DNA of 37,290 nucleotides from Rhodoplanes roseus (lineage in GTDB: Bacteria > Pseudomonadota > Alphaproteobacteria > Rhizobiales > Xanthobacteraceae), in assembly GCF_003258865.1 (NCBI RefSeq), contig NZ_NPEX01000031.1, positions 1 to 37,290 on the forward strand. The letters are read 5' to 3'. The translations under genes and the position numbers were made by a program. The notes beneath the pieces were generated by a model. The model searched no databases and was not told the origin of the DNA. It saw only the letters and a list, made by a program, of their open reading frames with translations. The stretch's first letter is position 1. The number at the start of each line of letters is the position of its first letter. Positions 30,533 to 37,290 of the stretch are shown one piece after another.

Positions 30533-32275
30533 ATGAACCCGATCACCGACCCGCGGCGGGGCGATGCCGAGGACGACGCCTCCAGCACCAAGCAGCGCTC
30601 GCTGCTGTCGCTCGCCGGAAGCCTGCTCGCGGAAATCAGCTTCCCGAAGCTGATCGTCGCCTGGATCCTTCTGATCGGACTTCCCGGGCTGCTGCTCGGG
30701 GTGGCGCCGGTGCTGTCGTCGATCTGGCTCTCCACCGTGTCGACCAAGATGGCCTATGCGCTGTCGGGCGTCTGGTCGGCGCTGGTGCTCGCCGCCGTGG
30801 TCGCCATCGGCTGGTTCGGTGGCCAGCGGCTGTTCCGTATCGCCGAGGGCAGCTTCTGGGCGCTCGCCTCCCTGGCCGTCCAGCCGCTCTACGCGTTCGC
30901 ACGCGAGGCGTTCCGTCATCTCGCGGAGGCCGTGCTGGCGCGCGGCGCCGGCCAGGCCCGCCGGGCCCGGCTGCGCGCCGTCTCCGCCGCCGTCGCCGGT
31001 GCCGTGGTCGCCGTGCCGGCCGTGCTGCTGATCGTGTGGCTGTGGCCGTCGACCCATTGGGTCGGCACCATGGCGGACCTCGCGGCACCGGGCCGGCTCG
31101 CGCTCACGGCGGTCGCCAACGGCGCCGTTCTGGTCGCCGGCTATTTCGCCGCGGCGGCGCTGGTGTGGGGCGTCGCCGACGCCACAATGGATCAGCCGAA
31201 GACGCTGCATTTCGCCGCGGGCGATGCCGCAGCCGGTCCGCGCCGGTGGCGCGTCGCGCATCTGTCCGACATCCACATCGTCGGCGAGCGGTGGGGCTAT
31301 CGCATCGAATGCGGCCGGTCGGGGCCGCGCGGCAACGACCGTCTGCACCGGGTGTTCGCGCGGCTTGACGCGATCCACGCGGCCTCGCCGCTCGATCTCG
31401 TGCTGATCACGGGCGACGTCACCGATGCGGGACGCTCCGCCGAATGGGCCGAGTTCTTCGATGCGCTGGCGCCCTATCCGGCGATCGCCGCGCGCCTGCT
31501 GATCCAGCCCGGCAATCACGACGTCAACGTGGTCGATCGCGCCAATCCGGCGCGGCTCGACCTGCCGTTCAGCCCGAGCAAGCGTCTCCGCCAGGTGCGG
31601 GCGTTGTCCGCCATGGCGGCCGTGCAGGGGGGCCGCGTGCGCGTCGTCGACTTGCCGGCCCAAACCCTCGGCCCGACCCTGGACGAGGCGCTGGCGCCGC
31701 ATCGAAAGATGCTGCGGTCCTTCGCCGACACGGGCGCCGTCCGCAAGGTCACGGCCGTGGGCGATCTGTGGGCGCGCCTGTTCCCGATGGTGCTGCCGCC
31801 CGAGACGCCGGACGGCCTCGGCGTCGTGCTGCTCGATTCCAACGCGGACTCGCACTTCTCCTTCACCAATGCGCTGGGCCTGGTCTCGACCGAGCAGATG
31901 CGCAGGGTCGAGATCGCCGTCGAGGCGTATCCCGAGGCATCGTGGATCGTCGCGCTCCACCATCACGTGGTCGAGTATCCGATGCCGGCGAAGCAGCTCT
32001 CGGAGCGGATCGGCACCGCGCTCGTCAACGGAAGCTGGTTCGTGCGCCGGCTGCAGCGGGGCGTGCCCGGCGCCGTGGTGATGCACGGTCACCGGCACAT
32101 CGATTGGATCGGCACCTGCGGCGCGCTGCGCGTGGTGTCGGCGCCGTCGCCCGTCATGGAAGCGACCGACGAGCGCGACACCTGCTTCTATGTCCACACG
32201 CTGGCGGCCGGCGAGGCCGGGCGGCCGGTCATGCTCGCGCCCGAGCGGATCGTCATCCCGGGCGTCGGGCCGTGA
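30533..32275 (+). CDS. membrane-anchored metallophosphoesterase
   Basis: A 580-residue protein. The N-terminal 215 residues carry about four hydrophobic segments (near 38-58, 74-95, 150-171 and 189-213). The rest is a calcineurin-like metallophosphoesterase with the full metal-binding set: Asp246 and His248 (LSDIHI), Asp295 (LITGDVTD), Asn328-His329-Asp330 (PGNHD), then ALHHHVVEYP and MHGHRHIDW. Such domains hydrolyse phosphoesters or nucleotides; the substrate is unknown. The start has only a weak ribosome site, but no better in-frame start lies near. It converges with the AI-2E family gene with just 18 bp between the stops. Confidence 0.88.
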   Translation: MNPITDPRRGDAEDDASSTKQRSLLSLAGSLLAEISFPKLIVAWILLIGLPGLLLGVAPVLSSIWLSTVSTKMAYALSGVWSALVLAAVVAIGWFGGQRLFRIAEGSFWALASLAVQPLYAFAREAFRHLAEAVLARGAGQARRARLRAVSAAVAGAVVAVPAVLLIVWLWPSTHWVGTMADLAAPGRLALTAVANGAVLVAGYFAAAALVWGVADATMDQPKTLHFAAGDAAAGPRRWRVAHLSDIHIVGERWGYRIECGRSGPRGNDRLHRVFARLDAIHAASPLDLVLITGDVTDAGRSAEWAEFFDALAPYPAIAARLLIQPGNHDVNVVDRANPARLDLPFSPSKRLRQVRALSAMAAVQGGRVRVVDLPAQTLGPTLDEALAPHRKMLRSFADTGAVRKVTAVGDLWARLFPMVLPPETPDGLGVVLLDSNADSHFSFTNALGLVSTEQMRRVEIAVEAYPEASWIVALHHHVVEYPMPAKQLSERIGTALVNGSWFVRRLQRGVPGAVVMHGHRHIDWIGTCGALRVVSAPSPVMEATDERDTCFYVHTLAAGEAGRPVMLAPERIVIPGVGP

Positions 32276-32293
32276 GGTGAGTTGCGGCCGCAC

Positions 32294-33340
32294 TCACACG
32301 GGCGTCGGCTCTGGATCGGGCGGCGGCTCGCCCGCCAGCAGGGCGGCGACCCAGCGGCTGCCGTCGTACTGCTCGCACACGGTCAGGATCGCGATCACGA
32401 TCGGCACGCCCATGAACGCTCCGGCGATGCCCCACAGGAAGCTCCACAGGAACACGGCGAGCAGCACCACGAACGGCGATACCGACAGCGCGCTGCCGGC
32501 GACCCGGGGCTCGAGATAGCTGCCGACCACGAACTGGATCAGGTTCAGGCAGGCGAACACCGCCAGCATCGTCTCCCAGGATTCGAAATGCGCCAGCGCG
32601 AACAGGGTCGGCGCCAGCGTCGCCACGAACGGTCCGATGAACGGGATGTAGTTGAGCGCGAAGGCGATGACGCCCCATTCGGCGGCGAGCGGCAGGCCGA
32701 TCGCCCAAGCGAAGGCGGTGACCAGCGCGCCCGTCATCACGCTCATCACGGTGCGCACGAGCATGTATTTCTGCAGCTTCGCGGCCGTCGTGGCGCCGGC
32801 CCGGACGAGCTTTTCGCCGGCCTGCGGTGAACCGATCCGACGCAGCTTGCGGGCCGTGTCCTCGACCTCGAGCAGGCCGAGGATCAGGAACACCAGCGCC
32901 ACCACGGAGAAGCTCGCGACGCTCTGCAGCCGCGTGGCGATCCCCTGGATGGTGCGCACCATCCAGCTCACGCTGAAGAAGTCGCTGAACACGCCGGTCA
33001 CCACGAAACCGTGACCTTCGAGCCATGCGGTCGCCTGCTGATACATGGCCTGGAAGCGCGCCGTGTCGGCGATCAGCCAGCGCGCGGCACGGCCGAAGCC
33101 CCAGCCGATCAGGGTGGCGAGGCCGGTCAGTACGACCGCGACGGCGACGACCGTGATCAGGAGCGCCACCAGCCTGGGCAGGCGGGCCTGCAGGGCGGCC
33201 TGCACGGGCCAGACGACCGCGACGACGAACAGCGCGAACACGACGGGCGCCAGGATGACGCGGCCGTAATAGAGCGCGATGAGCACCAGCACGGTGGTGC
33301 ACACGGCCAGCATGGTCAGATGTCCGCGATGGATCGTCAT
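32294..33340 (-). CDS. AI-2E transporter/PerM family membrane protein
   Basis: A 348-residue polytopic membrane protein of the AI-2E transporter (YdiK/PerM/TqsA) family. Hydrophobic helices lie near residues 8-45, 58-85 and 140-160 and four more in the C-terminal half. The most typical stretch is AFALNYIPFIGPFVATLAP (about 231-249), followed by NLIQFVVGSYLEPRVAGSAL. Members export small molecules or ions by a poorly understood mechanism; 'AI-2 export' should not be assumed. The next minus-strand gene upstream ends 33 bp before its start, so the two may be cotranscribed. Confidence 0.9.
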   Translation of the reverse strand: MTIHRGHLTMLAVCTTVLVLIALYYGRVILAPVVFALFVVAVVWPVQAALQARLPRLVALLITVVAVAVVLTGLATLIGWGFGRAARWLIADTARFQAMYQQATAWLEGHGFVVTGVFSDFFSVSWMVRTIQGIATRLQSVASFSVVALVFLILGLLEVEDTARKLRRIGSPQAGEKLVRAGATTAAKLQKYMLVRTVMSVMTGALVTAFAWAIGLPLAAEWGVIAFALNYIPFIGPFVATLAPTLFALAHFESWETMLAVFACLNLIQFVVGSYLEPRVAGSALSVSPFVVLLAVFLWSFLWGIAGAFMGVPIVIAILTVCEQYDGSRWVAALLAGEPPPDPEPTPV

Positions 33341-33373
33341 GGTGCCTCGCTCGGCCGGTCGGGGTGGTCGGGC

Positions 33374-33907
33374 TCAGGCGTCGGGTGCGCCGGGGAGCTT
33401 GCGCCAGAAGCAGTCGCGGAAGCAGCATCCGGTGATGCCGCCCTCCAGGCGTTCGCCGATCCGCGTCAGCCGACCTTCGAGACCGGAGGCTGCGATCGGC
33501 TTGGCGACAGGATAGCAGGCGTTGAGACCGAGCCCGAAGGCGAAATCCGCGGCGGCGGTTCGCACCGCGTGGTTGCCCGCGCCGGTGAGCAGGATCGGGG
33601 CCGCGTAGCGGATATTGGCGAGCGCGCGCAGGAAACCGGCGACCGGGATGTCCTCGACCACGACATCGGTGAGGATGCAGTCGAAATTCTCGCTTCCGAG
33701 CAGCGCCTTGCCGTCCACATAGGTCGCCGCACCGATCGCCGCCCAGCCGGCACGATCGGCGATCGCGCAAACGGTCCGGCGCAGAGTGGGATCGTCGTCG
33801 AGCACGAGCAGGCCGCGTCGCCACGGCAGCGGCGAAGGCTTCGGCCGAAGCGCGCTCGAACTGGTCGCCACCCGTCGTCTCCTGGTAGCCCTATTGGCGC
33901 GTGCCAT
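33374..33907 (-). CDS. stand-alone response-regulator receiver-domain protein
   Basis: A 177-residue protein with one CheY-like receiver domain (about residues 33-150): the acidic triad Asp37-Asp38-Asp39 (LVLDDDPTLRR), phosphoacceptor Asp81 (DCILTDVVVED), Thr108 (LLTGAG) and Lys136 (YPVAKPI). The first 30 residues are basic, and the C-terminus ends with a short Cys-containing tail (GCCFRDCFWRKL). No output domain and no cognate kinase are near. The loop between Asp81 and the next strand is atypical, so phosphotransfer is likely but not certain. The start ATG lacks a clear ribosome site; an internal GTG at residue 13 is possible. Possibly cotranscribed with the AI-2E family gene downstream. 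Confidence 0.75.
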   Translation of the reverse strand: MARANRATRRRRVATSSSALRPKPSPLPWRRGLLVLDDDPTLRRTVCAIADRAGWAAIGAATYVDGKALLGSENFDCILTDVVVEDIPVAGFLRALANIRYAAPILLTGAGNHAVRTAAADFAFGLGLNACYPVAKPIAASGLEGRLTRIGERLEGGITGCCFRDCFWRKLPGAPDA

Positions 33908-34150
33908 CCGCGACGACTATCCCGGCCGGACCGCTCGACGACCGATCATGCATAGGGTTCGCTGAAAAGGAGTTAATACCCCGCCCACCCGTCAAGGTGG
34001 TCGGCCGCGCGGGATCGTTCGAGGGCCGCGGCGGGACGCCGCATTCTCCCGGCAAAATTGCGGGGCAGGCCTTGCGGCGGCAGCGCTACCGCGGAGCTCG
34101 GCCCAGCGTGTAAGAGGGCCGGAGCGAAAGCAAAAAACGAGGAAACTGCC

Positions 34151-34903
34151 ATGGATCGACTGCACGGAAAGGTCGCCATCGTCACCGGGGCGGGCGGCGG
34201 CATCGGCGGCGCCATCACGCGTCAGTTCGCCGCCGAAGGAGCCGCCGTGGTGGCGATCGACATCGCGGCCGAGCCGCTTGACGGCATCGTCGCGGCCGTG
34301 CGGGCGGATGGCGGCCGGATCGTCCCGCTCGTCGCCGACGTGGCGGAGGAGGAGACCTCCGAGGCCGCGGTGGCGCGCGCCGTCGCCGACTTCGGCCGCC
34401 TCGACGTGGTGGTCTCCAACGCCGTGTTCGACCTGCCGCTGGCGCCGCTGACCACGCTGTCGCTCGCCGACTGGCGGCGAACCTTCGCGGTCAATCTCGA
34501 CTCGTCCTTCCTGCTGTCCAAGCACGCCATCCCGGTGATGGAGCGGGGCGGGGGCGGCAGCATCATCCTGGTGGCCTCGCAGCAGGCCCGCGTCGCCCGT
34601 CCCGGCCGGCCCTGGTATTGCGCCGCCAAGGGTGCGCTGGTGCAGCTCGCCAAGGCGATGGCCGTGGATCACTCGGCCCAGAACATCCGGGTCAATACCT
34701 TGTCGCCGGGGCCGGTGGAGACCGGACGCTACCTCAAGAATTTCGCCACGGTCGAAGCGGCGCGCGCCTCGCACCACACGCTCCTGGGCCGGCTCGGGGC
34801 GCCGGACGAGGTCGCGACCGGCGCCGTTTTCCTGGCCAGCGACGAATCCTCCTTCATGACCGGCTCGGATCTGCTGATCGACGGCGGCTACACGGCCGTG
34901 TGA
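34151..34903 (+). CDS. short-chain dehydrogenase/reductase (SDR)
   Basis: A 250-residue classical SDR. The NAD(P)-binding TGAGGGIG (residues 12-19), Asp63-Val region (VADVAEEE), Asn115 (FAVNLDSS), and catalytic Ser143, Tyr156 and Lys160 (YCAAK) are all present. The C-terminal [16 protein letters not shown] is the usual SDR ending. It oxidises an alcohol or reduces a ketone; the substrate cannot be told from sequence. Asp37 at the end of beta-strand 2 (AIDIAA) favours NAD(H), an inference from family rules. AGGAA lies before the ATG at 34151. The frame is open further upstream, but the added residues are not homologous. It stands alone, 130 bp before tex. Confidence 0.92.
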   Translation: MDRLHGKVAIVTGAGGGIGGAITRQFAAEGAAVVAIDIAAEPLDGIVAAVRADGGRIVPLVADVAEEETSEAAVARAVADFGRLDVVVSNAVFDLPLAPLTTLSLADWRRTFAVNLDSSFLLSKHAIPVMERGGGGSIILVASQQARVARPGRPWYCAAKGALVQLAKAMAVDHSAQNIRVNTLSPGPVETGRYLKNFATVEAARASHHTLLGRLGAPDEVATGAVFLASDESSFMTGSDLLIDGGYTAV

Positions 34904-34914
34904 CGGGTTTGCCA

Positions 34915-34940
34915 CCCCGGGCCGGCCCCTCCACCCGGGG
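34915..34940 (+). terminator. weak terminator-like hairpin after the SDR gene
   Basis: The arms CCCCGGG (34915-34921) and CCCGGGG (34934-34940) with a 12-nt loop, 11 bp after the SDR stop. No T-run. Confidence 0.35.
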
Positions 34941-35033
34941 GGTTGCGGAATCGTCCCCGCGTCCGGCATACCCCAGCCCCCGGCGTCGTGGTCCCCGCGA
35001 CCGCCCCGCCGGGACCAGGCCGGGAGGACAGGC

Positions 35034-37290
35034 GTGACCGTATCCATCAATCGGCGCATCGCGGACGAGCTCGGGGTCAGGGAGCAGCAGGTCCAGGCGG
35101 CCGTCGAGCTGCTCGACGGTGGCGCCACCGTCCCGTTCGTCGCCCGCTACCGTAAGGAGGCGACCGGGGCGCTCGACGACTCCCAGCTCCGCACCCTGGA
35201 GGAGCGGCTGCGCTATCTGCGCGAGCTGGAGGAGCGCCGTGCCGCGATCCTCGAGTCGGTCAAGAGCCAGGGCAAGCTCGACGACGCCCTCGAAGCCCAG
35301 ATCATGGCGGCGGACTCCAAGGCGCGTCTGGAAGACATCTATCTGCCGTTCAAGCCGAAGCGCCGTACCAAGGCCGAGATCGCCCGCGAGGCGGGCTTGG
35401 CGCCGCTGGCCGAGCGGCTGCTGGCCGATCCGCAGAACGACCCGCAGGCGCTGGCCGCCGAGTTCGTGAATCCCGACAAGAACGTCGCCGACGCGGCCGC
35501 GGCGCTCGAAGGGGCGCGCGCCATTCTGGTCGAGCGCTTCGCCGAGGACGCCGACCTGATCGGATCGCTGCGCGAGGCGCTGTGGACGAGCGGCAAGCTG
35601 GTCTCCAAGGTGCGCGACGGCAAGGCCGAGGCCGGCGCTAAATTCTCCGACTATTTCGACTTCTCCGAGCCGCTGGTGAAGCTGCCGTCCCACCGCATCC
35701 TGGCGATGTTCCGCGGCGAGCGCGAGGAGATGCTCGACGTACGGATCGAGGGCGAGGAGCCCGGCGCGACCGGCCCGAGCCCCTACGAGCTGAAGATCAT
35801 GCACCGCTTCGCGATCGCCGATCGCGGCCGGCCGGCCGACCGCTGGCTGGTCGAGACGGCGCGCTGGGCGTGGCGCACCAAGATTTTCGTGCACCTCACC
35901 ATCGACCTGCGGCTGCGCCTGTGGACGGCGGCCGAGGAGGAGGCGGTGCGGGTGTTCGCCGCCAACCTGCGCGACCTCCTGCTTGCCGCGCCGGCCGGCA
36001 CGCGCGCCACCATGGGCCTCGATCCCGGCTTCCGCACCGGCGTCAAGGTCGCGGTGGTCGATGCGACCGGCAAGGTGGTGGCGACCGACGCCATCTTCCC
36101 GCACGAGCCGCAGCGCCGCTGGGACGCCTCCATCGCGACACTGGCCGCGCTCGCCCGGGCCCACAAGGTGGAGCTGATCGCGATCGGCAACGGCACCGCT
36201 TCGCGCGAGACCGACAAGCTCGCGGCCGAGTTGATCAAGAAGCATCCCGAGCTGAAGCTCTCCAAGATCGTGGTGTCGGAGGCCGGCGCTTCGGTCTACT
36301 CGGCCTCGGCCTATGCGTCGGAGGAGCTGCCCGGGCTCGACGTGACGTTGCGGGGCGCCGTCTCGATCGCGCGCCGCCTGCAGGATCCGCTGGCGGAGCT
36401 GGTCAAGATCGATCCGAAGTCGATCGGCGTCGGCCAGTACCAGCACGACCTGAGCGAGTCGAAGCTGTCGCGCTCGCTCGACGCGGTGGTCGAGGACTGC
36501 GTGAACGCCGTCGGCGTCGACGTGAACACCGCCTCGGCGCCGCTGCTCGCCCGCGTGTCGGGCATCGGCTCCGGCCTGGCGCAGAACATCGTCCTGCATC
36601 GCGACTCGCACGGCCCCTTCCCGTCGCGGAAAGCGCTCAAGGAGGTGCCGCGGCTCGGGCCCAAGGCGTTCGAGCAGTGTGCCGGCTTTCTTCGCATTCC
36701 GAACGGCGACGATCCGCTCGACGCCTCCGGCGTACACCCGGAGGCCTATCCGGTGGTGCGGCGCATCCTCGAGGCGACCAAGAGCGACATCAAGGGGATC
36801 ATCGGCAACAGCGCGGCGCTGCGCAGCGTGACGCCGAAGAGCCTGGTCGACGAGACCTTCGGCCTGCCGACCGTGACGGACATTCTCAAGGAGCTGGAGA
36901 AGCCGGGCCGCGATCCGCGGCCGGCGTTCAAGACCGCCACCTTCCAGGACGGGGTCGAGACGCTGGACGACCTGAAACCCGGCATGATCCTCGAAGGCGT
37001 CGTCACCAATGTCGCGGCGTTCGGCGCCTTCGTCGACATCGGCGTGCACCAGGACGGGCTGGTCCACGTCTCGGCGATGTCGAAGACCTTCGTGAAGGAC
37101 CCGCGCGAGGTGGCGAAGCCCGGCGATATCGTGCGCGTGAAGGTGCTGGAGGTCGACAAGCCGCGCAAGCGCATCGCGCTGACCATGCGGCTGGACGACC
37201 AGCCCGGCCAGGATCAGCGGTCCGGCGCCGGCCGCTCGGGCGGGGCAAGCGCCCGAGACGTGCGCAACGCGACGCGGCCGCAAGGCCGCG
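35034..37290 (+). CDS. tex: Tex family transcription accessory protein (3' end beyond window)
   Basis: 752 codons of a Tex protein, open to the window edge; full Tex is about 770-800 residues, so little is missing. In order: N-terminal helical region with [19 protein letters not shown] (about residues 27-45) and [19 protein letters not shown] (about 100-118), a YqgF-like domain from about 325 ([21 protein letters not shown]), the helix-hairpin-helix region (about 480-560, [13 protein letters not shown] and [14 protein letters not shown]), and an S1 RNA-binding domain (about 648-720, [17 protein letters not shown]). Tex is a conserved cytoplasmic nucleic-acid-binding protein acting on transcription. 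It uses a GTG start at 35034 preceded by GGGAGG. The tail after 720 is Gly/Arg-rich, typical of Tex. Confidence 0.95.
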   Translation, partial: MTVSINRRIADELGVREQQVQAAVELLDGGATVPFVARYRKEATGALDDSQLRTLEERLRYLRELEERRAAILESVKSQGKLDDALEAQIMAADSKARLEDIYLPFKPKRRTKAEIAREAGLAPLAERLLADPQNDPQALAAEFVNPDKNVADAAAALEGARAILVERFAEDADLIGSLREALWTSGKLVSKVRDGKAEAGAKFSDYFDFSEPLVKLPSHRILAMFRGEREEMLDVRIEGEEPGATGPSPYELKIMHRFAIADRGRPADRWLVETARWAWRTKIFVHLTIDLRLRLWTAAEEEAVRVFAANLRDLLLAAPAGTRATMGLDPGFRTGVKVAVVDATGKVVATDAIFPHEPQRRWDASIATLAALARAHKVELIAIGNGTASRETDKLAAELIKKHPELKLSKIVVSEAGASVYSASAYASEELPGLDVTLRGAVSIARRLQDPLAELVKIDPKSIGVGQYQHDLSESKLSRSLDAVVEDCVNAVGVDVNTASAPLLARVSGIGSGLAQNIVLHRDSHGPFPSRKALKEVPRLGPKAFEQCAGFLRIPNGDDPLDASGVHPEAYPVVRRILEATKSDIKGIIGNSAALRSVTPKSLVDETFGLPTVTDILKELEKPGRDPRPAFKTATFQDGVETLDDLKPGMILEGVVTNVAAFGAFVDIGVHQDGLVHVSAMSKTFVKDPREVAKPGDIVRVKVLEVDKPRKRIALTMRLDDQPGQDQRSGAGRSGGASARDVRNATRPQGR

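Noticed and set aside
32253-33824. 523-codon minus-strand frame across the AI-2E family and receiver genes
   Set aside because: Arg/Ala/Gly-rich composition without any domain; two well-supported genes occupy the same strand in other frames.
34854-37283. 809-codon open frame on the minus strand opposite the SDR end and tex
   Set aside because: Same GC-frame artefact; the plus strand encodes Tex with all its domains, and the antisense product is compositionally biased.
1-37290. Mobile element, integrase, CRISPR array or tRNA
   Set aside because: I looked for transposase or integrase motifs, regular direct repeats with spacers, and cloverleaf tRNA features and found none; the catabolic block shows no obvious integration boundary.

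Overview
The window is about 37.3 kb of GC-rich (roughly two-thirds G+C), densely coded DNA. Gene content and protein style (KdpFABC-DE, PcaR/PobR-type IclR regulators, Bug/TctC binding protein, UbiD decarboxylase, stand-alone receiver protein) point to an alphaproteobacterium, most likely of the order Hyphomicrobiales (Rhizobiales). I cannot name the genus. I see no tRNA, rRNA, CRISPR array, transposase or phage gene.

Layout. (1) 31-8284: a complete high-affinity potassium uptake locus, kdpF-A-B-C followed by the sensor kinase kdpD and response regulator kdpE. A 27-residue membrane ORF precedes it and a palindromic repeat-like element lies between kdpB and kdpC. (2) 8587-10474: an IclR-family regulator and a DHDPS/NAL-family lyase, then a major facilitator transporter (to 12047). 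(3) 12314-15504: two central-metabolism genes at the pyruvate node, pyruvate kinase (+) and malic enzyme (-), convergent on a bidirectional terminator. (4) 16044-19090: a second IclR regulator, about 80% identical to the first, a second, much more diverged DHDPS/NAL-family lyase, and a Tat-exported Bug/TctC binding protein. (5) 19148-29189: a divergent catabolic block. Leftward are a DUF1185 protein and an amidohydrolase strongly resembling enamidase (the lactam-opening enzyme of nicotinate fermentation). Rightward are a duplicated-domain EthD-like protein, a frameshifted GntR regulator remnant, a class A flavoprotein monooxygenase, an amidase-signature hydrolase, a UbiD-type prFMN decarboxylase and a complete NitT/TauT-type ABC importer (binding protein, ATPase, permease). 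(6) 29258-37290: housekeeping or accessory genes: an Old Yellow Enzyme reductase, a membrane-anchored metallophosphoesterase, an AI-2E/PerM family membrane protein, a lone receiver-domain protein, a short-chain dehydrogenase and most of tex, cut by the window end.

How it may work together. Region 5 has the parts list of an aerobic catabolic pathway for a small N-containing (hetero)aromatic acid: import by the ABC transporter, decarboxylation by UbiD, flavin-dependent hydroxylation or ring cleavage, then C-N bond hydrolysis by the amidase and the enamidase-like enzyme, with DUF1185 and EthD-like proteins at unassigned steps. The two IclR/lyase modules next to it could process downstream carbon skeletons, feeding the pyruvate node represented by the neighbouring pyk and malic enzyme. 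The substrate is not determined by sequence; this pathway is inference.

The strongest non-coding signals are a promoter plus inverted repeat conserved at identical spacing in front of both IclR genes, and a cluster of three palindromes (one a perfect 22 bp) upstream of malic enzyme.
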